In this document: positions 53,816-63,639 of the stretch, piece by piece | How the letters are laid out: each line of letters opens with the position of its first letter | How positions within the stretch are numbered: the first letter of the stretch is position 1 | Source of the DNA: Erinaceus europaeus | Lineage: Eukaryota > Chordata > Mammalia > Eulipotyphla > Erinaceidae | NCBI RefSeq assembly: GCF_950295315.1 | Contig: NC_080168.1 | Span: forward strand, 66,225,254-66,289,253 | Length of the DNA: 64,000 nt | Reading direction: 5' to 3' | Made by a program: the position numbers and the translations under genes | Notes under the pieces: model-generated | The model's input: only the letters and a program-made list of their open reading frames with translations | Database searches by the model: none | Told to the model about the DNA's origin: nothing

Positions 53816-54205
53816 TTTTTTAAGGTGCAGACGGACCTCTTGGGGTGACCCCTCAGGACCTTTCTAAGCAATCCCCTCCTCTGGGGCAGGTTCTCTGAGG
53901 AGCCCATGTCCCAGGGGAGCCTGGCATCTGCATGACCCAGAGGCAGAGGGTGGGTGGGCAGCGCTTGGGAGGGTTCTGCCACTGGATCCAGCTATCCCAT
54001 GGAGCTGAGCTGAGGTTGCCCTCTGGAAAGGGAGTGGGTAGGGCCGTGTCCCCCGTTATCATGGCCACTGCAGGAGTGAGTGACTCTGGAGCAGCCTGTT
54101 CAGCAATAGCATGTGATGACTGCTGTTTCACACAGGATTCGGACACCACAGGGGCTGCCATCTGCAGACGTCACAGCACAGCCAGATCTAAGCATGGGGT
54201 GTGGG
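53816..54205. other. Intron 1 DNA, no feature recognised
   Basis: Single-copy looking, GC-moderate. Confidence 0.4.
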
Positions 54206-54472
54206 GAGGGCAGGTGGTGGCACACCTGGTTAAGCACACAGAGTACGAAGTGCAAGGACCCCCACACAAGGATCAGAGTTTCAGCCCCCGGCTTCCCACC
54301 TACAGAGGGGGATGCTTCACTAGCAGTGGTGTCTGTCTTTGTCTCTCCTTCTCTCTCCTCCTCCTCTCTCAATTTCTCTCTGTGTTGTCCAATAAAAATG
54401 GAAAAAATGGCCACCAGGAGCAGTGGATTCATAGTGCTCACACCGTGCCTCAGAGATAACCCTGGAGGCATT
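54206..54472 (+). mobile_element. S1-type SINE
   Basis: GGCAGGTGGTGGCACACCTG head to CCTCAGAGATAACCCTGGAG. Confidence 0.88.
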
Positions 54473-54489
54473 GGGGGTGGGATTTGAAT

Positions 54490-54665
54490 CCAAGGGCAGG
54501 AGATGGCTTGCCCAAGCTCTCAGGTGCCTGACCAAGCATGAAGGCCCAGCACCCCCTCAGAGAGCTATGGCCAGCTCTGGGGGAGCTTGATGGATGGTGG
54601 AGCAGTGCTGAGGTGTCTCTTCTCTTTATACGCCCATCCCTTCCTCTCCTGTTCTCTAAAGAAAG
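54490..54665 (+). mobile_element. S4 SINE
   Basis: GCAGGAGATGGCTTGCCCAA head and TGATGGATGGTGGAGCAGTG. Confidence 0.82.
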
Positions 54666-54673
54666 TTGAAAAA

Positions 54674-54855
54674 TAAGGGCCACCTGGCTAAGCACACACA
54701 TTACAGTGCACAAGAACCCAGGTTCAGGCCCCCATTCCCCACCTGCAGGGGTGGATGCCTCATGAGCGATGATGAAGTAGTGCTGCAAGTGTCTGTCATC
54801 CCCCCTCCCTCGCAATTTCTCTCTGTCTCTATCCAAAATAAATACATAAGTAAAA
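54674..54855 (+). mobile_element. S2 SINE
   Basis: GGGCCACCTGGCTAAGCACA head; end TCTGTCTCTATCCAAAATAA. Confidence 0.82.
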
Positions 54856-54875
54856 TGCCAATAAGAAAGTAAATA

Positions 54876-55218
54876 GGGGGTTGAGCGGTAGCACAGCGGG
54901 TTAAATGCACAAAGTGCACATGGTGCAAAGCCCAAGAACTAGTGTAAGGATCCCGGTTCGAGCCCCCAGTTCCCCACCTGTAGGGGGGCTGCTTCACTGG
55001 TGGTGAAGCAGGTCTGTAGGTGTCTGTCTCTCCCCCTCTCTATCTCCCCTTCCTCTCTCCATTTCTCTTTATCCTACCCAACAACAACGACAGCAATGAC
55101 AACAATAATAATAACAATGGCAACAAAAGGGAAAAAAATAGCCTCCAGGAGCAGTGAATTCATAGTGCAGGTACCAAGTCCCAGTGATAACCTTGGAGGA
55201 AAAAAAGAAACTAAATAA
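54876..55218 (+). mobile_element. S1 SINE, full length
   Basis: GGGTTGAGCGGTAGCACAGC head with an internal repeat of the GCACAAAGTGCAC part; complete 3' module. Confidence 0.93.
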
Positions 55219-55370
55219 AGGGCGGGGGTAGACAGCATAATGGTTCTGCAAGAGACTCTCATGGCTAAGGCTCCAAAGTCCCAGGTTCAGTCCCCTGCAC
55301 CACTGTAAGCCAGAGTTGAGCAGTGCTCTGGTAAAAAGTAAAAAGTAAAAATAAAATAAAAATAAACTAA
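55219..55370 (+). mobile_element. S3 SINE
   Basis: GGGGGTAGACAGCATAATGG head right after the S1 tail; AAAATAAA tail. Confidence 0.9.
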
Positions 55371-55861
55371 GAAAGTAAATAAATAGATAAAGGGCCCAGG
55401 AGACCGCTTAGTGGTCTTGCACACATGTAAAGCTCTAAGTTCATTTTCTAGGGCTCCAGTCAAGAAAACCATGTTAGAGGAAACAAGAGATTGTCTGCCC
55501 CATGTGGAAAAGATGTGTCTGCCTGTGGATAAAGGGCAGCTGGGAAATGGGCAGGGAGAAGTCAGCTTCCTATGGATGATACTGGGTGTCATCTCCAACA
55601 AGCAGAAGAGCAACAGCCACGATGCGGTAGACAAAGGGCCAGAGGTGACACCCGTGTGTCCATGTGGATCAGTGGCTGTGCCCAGATGCTGGCCTAACAC
55701 AAGCCTCACGGATGGGGCGGGGTGCTGTGGGGGTCTCTCCTCTCTCTTCTCCTGCCTCAAAAATATGGGACAGAGAATTGGGTGAGGGATGTCGCCCAGC
55801 AGTAGCTTTCACACACAAGGTCCTCCGTTCATTCCCGGCAAGTGTTGAAAGTAAATTAGGG
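55371..55861. other. Intron 1 DNA, mostly unassigned
   Basis: 55390-55460 and 55640-55760 may be decayed S4 copies; the rest is single-copy looking. Confidence 0.4.
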
Positions 55862-56000
55862 AGAAGCCTGGGTGCAGCCTGGTGACTGAAGTACTGGACT
55901 CTCAAGCATGAGGCCCCAGGTTGGCACGTACCAAAGTGATGCTCTAGTTCTCAGGCTCTCACTTTCCTCTCTTTCTCTTTCTCTCTCTCTCATCGTTTTT
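55862..56000 (+). mobile_element. S5 SINE
   Basis: AGTACTGGACTCTCAAGCAT and TACCAAAGTGATGCTCTAGT. Confidence 0.75.
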
Positions 56001-56031
56001 TGATGTCATCCTAATTAAAAAATAGGAAAAA

Positions 56032-56358
56032 ACGGGTGCGGGCAGTAGCGCAGCGGGTTAAGCGCACATAGCACAAAGCACAAGGACCGGCGTAAGGATC
56101 CCAGTTCGAGCCCCTGGCTCCCCACCTGCAGGGGGGTCGCTTCACAGGCAGTGAAGCAGGTCTGCAGGTGTCTGTCTTTCTCTCCCCCTCTCCCCTTCCT
56201 CGCTCCATTTCTCTTTGTCCTATCCAACAACTATAATATTAACAGCAACAATGATAAACAACAAGGGCAACAAAAGGGAAAAATGGCCTCTAGGAGCAGT
56301 GGATTTGTATTGCAGGCACAAAGCCCCAGCAATAACCCTGGAGGCAAAAATAAAAGAA
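56032..56358 (+). mobile_element. S1 SINE, full length
   Basis: GCGGGCAGTAGCGCAGCGGG head, complete 3' module, A/AAAG tail. Confidence 0.93.
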
Positions 56359-56471
56359 AAAGGAAGAAAAAAAAAACAGAAAAAAGTAAATAAATAAAGC
56401 ATTTAGATCCTGGACATTTTTATTCACATTTACAGGGTGAAGGGGAGACACGTTCTGGGACTCTGGAGCCT

Positions 56472-56620
56472 TATTTTTTTTGCCTCCAGGGTCATCGCTG
56501 GGGCTTGGTGTCTACACTACTACAAATCCACTGCTCCTGGAGGCCATTTTCCCCATTTTTTGTTGCCCTTGTTGTGTATCATTGTTGTTGTTATTATTGC
56601 TGTCATTGGATGCTGTCTTC
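56472..56620 (-). mobile_element. S1 SINE 3' half
   Basis: GCCTCCAGGGTCATCGCTGG start; breaks off after GTCATTGGAT. Confidence 0.88.
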
Positions 56621-56636
56621 CCTCATTCTTGTCATT

Positions 56637-56780
56637 TCATAAAGAGAGAGAGGCAGAGAGGGGTTGAGATCACACCACTAAAGCTTCCAGCAGTGTTGCA
56701 GGGGCCAGGGGCTCAAACCTGGGTGGGCCCTGTATGTGTCAAAGCAGGTTCCCTCCCAGCTGAGCTGCCTCATTGGCCCT
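56637..56780 (-). mobile_element. S4-like SINE
   Basis: GGGGCTCAAACCTGGGTGGG inverted B box; ends GAGCTGCCTCATTGGCCC. Confidence 0.6.
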
Positions 56781-56957
56781 ATTTTTCTGTATGAAAGAGC
56801 TGATTTGAGATGAAAATCCTCCGTGTTTGATGAAGCTGGGTTTTCCTCCAAGGAGCATCTAAAAGTCATCAAAGCTGATGACTTCACCCTAAACTCTAAG
56901 TATATCTGGAACCTCACCACACTGTTGTTTTCTGATTCTTTTCTGTTTTTTTAATGA

Positions 56958-57096
56958 GACAACACAGAGAGAGAGAGAGAGAGAGAGACAAGAGCACCGC
57001 TCAGCCCTGGTAGATGGCAGAGCTGGGGATTGAACCTGGGGCCACTGAGATACCAGCCTGCGGACCCTATGCTCCGAAGTGGAGCTCTCTCCACAC
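56958..57096 (-). mobile_element. S3-like SINE with GA run
   Basis: (GA)n then CCGCTCAGCCCTGGTAGATG and the inverted B box GGGGATTGAACCTGGGG. Confidence 0.65.
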
Positions 57097-57659
57097 CCAC
57101 TGTATGATTAGTTTTATTTCCATTGCTTACCCCCCACGAAATGAATTCTTGGAGCAATCGTCTGCTGAAAAAAGTCCAGAAAGCAAGCGACAGAAGAGCT
57201 GCTGAACAGAAGTCCAGGTGGGCCACCCCAGGCAGGGCAACGGCTCCTCAGGTGAGGTGGGGACAAAACCACCACCAACTGGCAAAACGCACAAACAGAA
57301 GCAGCCTTCCGACCCGTCTGCCTACCCCAGCAGCCTGTGCTCTGCTCTCTACAAGCAATGGGAAGACACGAAGCTGGGACATGGCTTCCCCTGCTCACCT
57401 GGCCACTCCACTTTGCCCCCACTGCCCCAAGATCAGAGGTCAGGTCTCCAGGACCCACCCTGAGCCTCTCCTCTCTACTTGCACCTGTCAGAGACGTCAC
57501 CAATTCCATTCATTTACATCTGCACTGAAGTCTAATTTCAGGCCCTTGAGGAGTTGCGCCTGTTTGCTTCTTTCCCCTGCCCCCAAAGCCTACTTCTCTG
57601 CTTTCTCTGGCAACAGCTTTGTGCAGGCAAGATACCATTGAGTGGTCTCCTCAGGCCAC
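57097..57659. other. Intron 1 DNA, no feature recognised
   Basis: A 172-codon plus-strand frame is present but its sequence is not protein-like to me and overlaps open frames on the other strand. Confidence 0.4.
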
Positions 57660-57741
57660 TTTTTTCATTCTTTACCTCAGAGAGAGGGAATGATAGACAT
57701 ATCACAGCATTGCTCCACCAGTCATAGGACTCATCCCACAT

Positions 57742-58682
57742 ATACTCATGGATACACTCATAGACACAGACATACACACTAACTCATAGACACACACACA
57801 CTGACACAGACACATACTCACACACTCAGACACACACACTCATTCATACACACACTGACACACACTCACAAACACACATACTGACACAGACACACACTCA
57901 TAGATACATACATTGACATAGACACACACTCATAGACACACTCACTCAAAGACACACACACTGACACAGATACTCACACTCACACACACTCATAGAAACA
58001 CACTGACACACACTCACAAACACACAGACTCACACACTCATAAACACACACACTCATAAACACACACACTGACAGAGATACTCACACTCACAGACACACA
58101 TTCATAGAAACACACACTGACACACACTCACAAACACACACAGACTCACACACTGACACAGACACAGACACACACACACACATACTCGTAGACACAGATA
58201 CACACATACTCACTCAGAGACACACACTGACACAGACACATACACACTCATAGACAGACACACACACACACTCATAAACACACACACTGACACACACTCA
58301 CTCATAGACAGACACATACTCACTCAAGACACACACACTCACACTCATAGACACTGACACATACTCATAGACACAACCACTGACACACACACACTCACAC
58401 ACTCATAGACACATACACTTACTCATAAACACACACACTGACACACACACTCATAGACACACACACACTGACACAGACACACTCATAGACACTGAAATAC
58501 TGACACACACTCATAGACATACACACACATGCTCATAGACACACACACACTGACACAGACACATACACACTCATAGACACTGACATACTGACACTCACTC
58601 ATAGACACAGACACTGACACACACACTCATAGACACAGACACAGACACACACACACACACATACACACACACACACACACAC
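57742..58682. repeat. Long CA-type minisatellite (ACTCATAGACACA / ACTGACACAGACACA)
   Basis: About 940 bp built from interleaved variants of CACTCATAGACACACA and CACTGACACAGACACA, ending in nearly pure CA. Confidence 0.95.
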
Positions 58683-58683
58683 G

Positions 58684-58795
58684 TACTGTCCATGGTGCTG
58701 CCATGTGGTGCAGGGGCTCGGACTCAGGGCCTTGGGAATGGTAAGGAATGTGCTTTATTGGATAAACTGTCCCCTGGCGGCACGTTGTCTGAGGG
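58684..58795 (-). mobile_element. S4-like SINE, inverted
   Basis: TGTCCATGGTGCTGCCATGT and GTGCTTTATTGGATAAACTG. Confidence 0.55.
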
Positions 58796-58879
58796 GTGTC
58801 CCTGGTGGAACATCTCCCAAGTCAGATCTTCCCCAGCCTCGACATGTCTTCCAATTTCAGTGAAACCACCAAGCAGGCA

Positions 58880-58992
58880 GCATCCCAGCATTCTGCACTG
58901 GGGGAGCTTCATGCTATGGTGTTTCTCCCTCTCTCAGCCTCTGCTTGGCTGTCACTGTTTCTCTCTCCCTCTTTGTAAAAAAAAAAAAAGTC
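58880..58992 (+). mobile_element. S4-like SINE 3' part
   Basis: GGGGGAGCTTCATGCTATGG, CT-rich stretch and poly-A. Confidence 0.55.
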
Positions 58993-59324
58993 AGCCTAGA
59001 GCAGTGAAATCACGTGTATGTGAAGCCCGGGCCACATACAAACACACAAAGCAGGCTGGTGAGACAGCTCACTTGGTGAGATGGCTGCCCTGCCCATCCT
59101 CCAGCCAGCCGCTGTGCCCCAGATGAGACCCCACACACACACCTAGCTGTTCCTGCCCCATGCATACCAGCCGGTCTGACCCCACAGAGGAGCCTGCTGA
59201 CCAGTAGGATGTCAGAGTTGCCCCCAAGCCAAGGCTTGCACCTGCGCACAATCCAGCCTGACCACCTCTCCATAGCCACAGCTCAGGGTTCCCAAGCCCT
59301 CTCCTGCCTCATGGGCCACAGAAC
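58993..59324. other. Intron 1 DNA, no feature recognised
   Basis: GC-moderate, single-copy looking. Confidence 0.4.
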
Positions 59325-59676
59325 TGTGACCTGGGCTAGCTTTGCAGGGCGGGAGACAGACGACTAGGGACTCATGGCTGGTAAGCAGTATCTCTTTATT
59401 CATGTGGAATGCAGCGCAATCTAAACTATCTCTAATCACAATCTTGTCCTTATATATCCTGAGGCGGAAGAGTCAGGTCCGAAGATGATGCACATAGGAT
59501 AGGGGGTGGGGAGAAGTAAAAAGCGTGCAAAACAGTGAGGATTAAACCAATGCCCTGGAGGCAGGGCGGTGCTTAGTTAACAGTAGTTATGTAAATAGAA
59601 TACAGTGTCAAGCAGGGGGGATTAAACCAGTGAAACAGAAGGGGTCTTAGAAACAGAATTTAGAAGCATACCAACA
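59325..59676 (-). mobile_element. Solo LTR (ERVK-like), copy 2
   Basis: 352-bp element reading, on the minus strand, TGTTGGTATGC...GGTCACA. It has a TATATAAGGAC box (near 59450-59460), AATAAA at 59400-59395 and a U5-like end colinear with the LTR at 8909-9212. Flanks CAGAAC and CTGTAC match at four of six bases, as expected for an aged 6-bp duplication. No internal sequence is attached. Confidence 0.75.
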
Positions 59677-59704
59677 CTGTACAAGCCAGGAGCTCACCTT
59701 CTGT

Positions 59705-59996
59705 GTCTGCAGTGCTGTTCCCTGCCTGTGATGGTGTTCCCTGTCTGCACTGTTATTCCCTGTCTGCAGTGTTGTTCCCTGTCTGCAGTGCTGTTCCCCA
59801 TCTGCAGTGCTGTTACCTGTTTGCAGTGCTGTTCCCCATCTGCAGTGCTGTTCCCTGCTTGTGACACTGTTCCCTGTCTGCAGTGCTGTTCCCTGCCTGT
59901 GACACTGTTCCCTGTCTGCAGTGCTGTTCCCCATCTGCAGTGCTGTTCCCTGTCTGCAGTGCTGTTCCCCATCTGCAGTGCTGTTCCCCAGACAAT
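59705..59996. repeat. 19-bp minisatellite
   Basis: About 15 units of CAGTGCTGTTCCCTGTCTG with variants CCCATCTG and TGACACTG. Nineteen is not a multiple of three and the minus strand lacks stops in the unit, so all frames look open. Confidence 0.95.
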
Positions 59997-60469
59997 CCAG
60001 TGGCTGGCACCCAGGGCACTGCTTCACAGCCTCAGGCATGAGGTCTTCCCTCCATCCAGCACCCATGGCTGCCCAAGGCCTGTCTCCCCTCTCCCAGCCC
60101 TGTCCCAAGCTCTGCAGCTCCAGCTCTGCTCTGTCGTCAGGTTCAGGCTGTGAACACAGGCTGCCAGCAAGGCCGGAGAATGAATGATATTGAACTGCCA
60201 CTGGAGGCATATGAACAGGAGGATGGGGACCCCCACCTTCCCTAGCAACGCTGGGCCGAGAGACATCCCAACATAGCAGCCAAGCCCAGCTAGGCACAGC
60301 TCTCTCTGCCACAAGGAGACACAGCCTAAAGCTGTCCCTGTAAGGCCCCTTATTTCCGGGTCGCCCTGCTGCTTTTGGTCGGTCACCAGCACGGCCACCT
60401 TGGGCTGGGGGACGTCCAGAGAGACAACACCGCCCTGCGGCCACCCCTCGCTCCCCTAACAAAGAGGCC
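59997..60469. other. Intron 1 DNA, no feature recognised
   Basis: GC-moderate, single-copy looking; overlapping open frames on both strands are unconvincing. Confidence 0.4.
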
Positions 60470-61513
60470 GGTTACATAACGGCGGGCAACAGCAGCTCTC
60501 CCTCCCGCGAGGTGTTCGGCCGCAGGTGGGCGGGAGGGGACCACTAGGCCCAGTGTCCCCACACTGCCAAAGGGCAGGGGAGACTGGGAGGGGGGGCAGC
60601 CTGGAGCAAGGCGGGCACAGCCTGGGCGGGGACACAAAGTTCAGATGCGCCTGTCCCTTGTGACACCTAGAAAGGGGACAAGGGTCAGGTCCCCAGGGCC
60701 AACAGCAGCCGGAGGGGGGCCCTGCCCAACACGGGACGCCCGAATCTGCGCGTCCCTGCGGGTCTCCACACTGCGCCGCCCAGGAGGGGGACCTCGGCAG
60801 GAACCCCAGCGCGGCCGTGGACTCGGGTCCCCTGTGCACGAGAGCACGGCGCTGCCTGGAGCTGGGAGCCCACGGGGACGCGCAGCCACTGATCGCCCCG
60901 CCTCCCCCGCCCTTACTCGCTCTCAGGGACCCCCTCCCGGGGCGCCAACGCGGGGATGAGGGACAATGTCATCGCGTTTCCCGCGCCGCAGCGCCCTCGC
61001 GCGGCCCGGCCCTACGCAGCCCCCGCAGCCCCGCAGCCCCGCAGCCCCGCGGGCACCCTGACACCGATGTCCCCAGTGCCCCCGCCCCCCGCAACCCCCG
61101 GGCCCCGCGGGAACCCTGACTCCTATGTCCCCAACGCTCGGCTCCCCGCAGCCCCCCTGGCTCCCGCGTCCCCTGCTCCCCTGGCCCCCAGAAGCCCTAG
61201 ATACCCCTTAGATAGCGTCCCCAACAGCAATGTCCCCCGAGTCCCCGCACCCCGCGCTCCAGCCCCGGATCCCCGCGTCCCCATCACCCTTATCCCCGAT
61301 CCCCGCGTCCTCTGCCCCCGGACCCCCGCGTCCTCGGTCCCCCGGCCTCAGATCCCCGCGTCCCCGACCCCCGCATCCTCGACCCCTCGGGCCCCAGATC
61401 CTCTTGTCCTTGGCTCCCTAGACCCCGATCCCCACGTCCTCGGCTCCCGATCCCCGCGTCCTCGGCCCCCCGGCCCGTGGATCCCCGCGTCCTCGGCGCC
61501 GCCGCCGCCTTAC

Positions 61514-61622
61514 CAGCCAGCTCGTCTGGCTCCAACCCGCTATCGGCATCCACCCCGCACAGCACGAAGTAGTGCGCGAAGCGGCAGGCGGCCGAGCCCG
61601 GGCCGGGCCCCGCGCCGCTCAT
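61514..61622 (-). CDS. DENND5B: DENND5B coding exon 1 (start codon exon)
   Basis: The minus-strand ATG at 61622-61620 begins [20 protein letters not shown], and the exon runs to ...GLEPDELAG, 36 codons plus one base. The donor at 61513 reads GTAAGG. The frame stays open upstream of this ATG, but the known DENND5B protein starts with MSG at this place and the ATG has G at -3. The Gly/Pro/Ala run after the start appears shorter than in human DENND5B as I remember it. The segment from [12 protein letters not shown] onward starts the uDENN region. By hand count about 89 percent of codons end in G or C. The exon sits inside a CpG island. Confidence 0.94.
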
Positions 61623-61800
61623 CCCGCCGCCCCGGGCCGCTTTGCGGGGACAGGACGGGACGGGGACGGGGACGCGGCCCGCTGTCGCGCAGCTGCTCCT
61701 GGACCCCGAGCGTCTGGCGCCGCCGGTCAGCTGAGCCAGGAGGGCGGGGGGCGGGGCCAGGCGGAGGGGCGGGGGCGCGGAGGGAAGGCTGTGCGCACGT
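61623..61800 (-). promoter_or_regulatory. DENND5B: DENND5B 5' UTR and proximal promoter (GC boxes)
   Basis: Directly upstream of the start codon lies very GC-rich DNA with Sp1-type GC boxes around 61748-61776 (minus-strand CCCCGCCCCCCGCCC). No TATA box is visible, as usual for a CpG-island promoter. The transcription start cannot be placed from sequence alone. Confidence 0.55.
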
Positions 61801-61959
61801 GGGGGCCTGTGCGCGCCCCCGGGAGGAGGGCTGGCGTGGGGAGGCTGCAAGCTCACCGAGGGGCTGGGGACTGCACGCGCGCCCCCGGGGAGGAGCGCGG
61901 GGCTCGTGCGCGCGCTCCGGGGAACCGGATACACGTGGGAGATCTGTGTGCGCGCTCCC

Positions 61960-62410
61960 GGGGAGGGGGCGCTAGGGTTCTGCACGCCCCTGGGGGGGGG
62001 GGCGCCTGGAGAGGCCTGCGCGCGTGCTCCCAGAGCTGGGGGCGCGCTCCCGGCGTTGGAGGGGCTCTCCCGAGGTGAAGCGCTAGTGTTCTATGCACCT
62101 CCGGGATGGGGGTGTGGGGTGCGCCTGGAAAGACCCGCGCAGGTGCTCCAGGGTGGGGCGCTAGGGTTCTGCGCACCCCTGGGGAGGGGCGCCTGGAGAG
62201 GCCTGCGCGCGTGCTCCCGGGGCTGGGGGCGCGCTCCCAGGGTTGGAGGCGCGCTCCCGAGGTAGGGGGCGTGTTCCCGGGGGTGGGGGCGCGCCTCCAA
62301 CCTAGAGTTCTGCGCGCCCCCGGGAGAGGGGGGGGTGCCTGAAGAGGTCCGTGCGCAATGTCTGGGGTCGGGATGCTAGAATTCTGCGCGCCCCCCGGAG
62401 CTGGGGGGTC
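61960..62410. repeat. Degenerate GC-rich tandem repeat upstream of DENND5B
   Basis: The phrase GCTAGGGTTCTGCGCGCCCC recurs with variations at about 61969, 62080, 62157, 62303 and 62372, each followed by GGGGAGGGGCGCCTGGAGAGG-like sequence and runs of GCGCGCTCCCGGG. Unit length varies from about 70 to 145 bp. Confidence 0.75.
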
Positions 62411-62480
62411 TAGGGACCCCGTACATGCGCCCCAAAACCGGGATTCGTGCGCGCGCCCCGTTTTGCTGCTGCCCAGGGAC

Positions 62481-63429
62481 GTTGACATCAGGTCTTAGGT
62501 CATTGGTCACCGCCCATCTCGGCCTGACCCACATCCCTGCCAGCCGCGGCAGAGAGGACGACCCCCCCAGGGGAGCGGGAAGAGACTGCTGAGATTGTAA
62601 CATCTAGCCCTTACCCCGCTTCCTTCCAGGGTCTGGAGGTCGGGGGTCGTATGCACCCCAGTCTCTGCGCACCCCCGCGTACCTCCCCGCCCCGGGTTCA
62701 GCCCTCTTGGAAGGTCCAGTACGCCCTGGAACTCGAACTCGGAACCACTGAGCGGCCTGCCCTGCTCCCCTTCTTCCTGACAGCCCCTCCAAGTCCTCCG
62801 AAGGTGAGAAATGCCCTGACATTCCTTCTTGGGGGCTGGGGGGTAGCTTGGGGGGGGTCATGACACCCCAGCAGACACACCTGATGGGGGGGTGCGATGC
62901 AGACAGACACAGGATGCTGCTTCCGCCCCGCCCAAGCCCGCAGTCCGCAAGTTCCCAATGAATGAAACGGGCAGGGGTGTGGGGGGGCGATCTGCAGTCC
63001 AAAGTGCCGGTGCTCCCAGGAAAATGCACCAGCTTTAATACCCCGGGCATATTTGGGAACATATGCTAATGTTCTGTGAGATAATGAATGCTTCTTCTCA
63101 TGTGGAGAGAACCAAAATACACGATGTCACTAGTCAGAGAGGGAATGTGTGAGACTATTTACCTTGGGTGGGAGTTTCTTCCAGAATGCCTGTGAGATTC
63201 TGAGCCAATCAGAAGGCACAATAGAAACTTAATTTCCTGTTTGCACCCCAGGAAAACCTTCCTGTTTGTGTCCACTTGAAAAGTGACCCATGAGCTTGTC
63301 AGTTGTGCCTTCATGTTTTTAAGAGGGGAAAGCAGCCCAAGCAACGCATTTGTTTAAGATATAAAAAGCCTATCAAGATAGGCTGCATCTCCCTCAAATT
63401 ACCAAGAGCACAGTCGCATATTATGGAGT
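62481..63429. other. Upstream flank of DENND5B, no gene seen
   Basis: GC content falls away from the island. A CCAATCAG motif lies at about 63204. No second gene or divergent first exon can be supported. Confidence 0.4.
62502..62507 (-). promoter_or_regulatory. CCAAT box at upstream edge of the CpG island
   Basis: ATTGG on the plus strand gives CCAAT on the minus strand, the strand of the gene, about 880 bp upstream of the start codon. It is too far for a core promoter element unless an upstream start site is used. Confidence 0.25.
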
Positions 63430-63580
63430 TAAGCTCAGAGGCCTGGAGTAAGCTCACATGCTACCCAGCCCTGGATTCAAGCCCCAGCATCACCTGTGAG
63501 CATGGTACTTGGCATCAGGGGAACTCCAAGGATGGTGAAGCTGTGCTGTAGTATTTTTCCTCTCTTCTCTCCTGGGGAGG
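63430..63580 (+). mobile_element. S4 SINE
   Basis: GGAGTAAGCTCACATGCTAC head and CCAAGGATGGTGAAGCTGTG. Confidence 0.75.
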
Positions 63581-63639
63581 CCTCTTGCTAGTGGTACTGC
63601 ACACGTGTGAGAACTGGGTTCTTCAATGTCACAATCAGT

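Larger units (their letters stand above)
6540..61622 (-). other. DENND5B: DENND5B gene, 5' part (coding exons 1-3 and introns)
   Basis: Three minus-strand exons (61514-61622, 15966-16075, 6540-7131) join into one open frame of 811 nt, 270 codons plus one base. Phases agree at both junctions, all splice sites are GT/AG, and the joined protein follows the N-terminus of vertebrate DENND5B. Intron 1 is 45,438 nt and intron 2 is 8,834 nt. The rest of the gene lies off the left edge of the window, so positions 1-6539 are intron 3. The paralogue DENND5A is less likely: stretches such as VTPLPFM and [15 protein letters not shown] fit 5B as I remember the two proteins. Known of the family: DENND5 proteins are Rab GEFs (Rab39) with uDENN, cDENN and dDENN followed by RUN, PLAT and RUN domains. 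Confidence 0.93.
60470..62480. promoter_or_regulatory. CpG island over DENND5B exon 1
   Basis: About 2 kb of very GC-rich DNA with dense CpG, surrounding exon 1. It stands out sharply from the surrounding AT-balanced intron. The downstream part (about 61200-61500) is a degenerate run of units like CCCCGCGTCCTCGG; the upstream part (61960-62410) holds a separate degenerate tandem repeat. Confidence 0.85.

Noticed and set aside
91..56358. Possible tRNA genes, because many places have A-box and B-box sequences
   Set aside because: Each belongs to a SINE head with extra 3' body, tail and often a target duplication; none folds out as an isolated 72-base tRNA with matching acceptor ends that I can support.
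57123..57641. A 172-codon plus-strand frame as a gene
   Set aside because: No recognisable domain, overlaps an opposite 131-codon frame, and lies in intron 1 between SINEs.
57742..58682. CRISPR-like direct repeats
   Set aside because: Units are contiguous, variable and CA-rich, with no unique spacers, in a mammalian genome.
59647..60462. A 271-codon minus-strand frame with 19-residue repeats
   Set aside because: The repeat part is a 19-bp minisatellite open in all frames; the rest has no recognisable protein and overlaps an LTR end.
60956..61975. A 339-codon plus-strand frame over the CpG island, and a 231-codon frame opposite
   Set aside because: Pro/Arg/Ser low-complexity translation of GC-rich DNA. 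The only real coding part is the 109-nt exon 1 on the minus strand.
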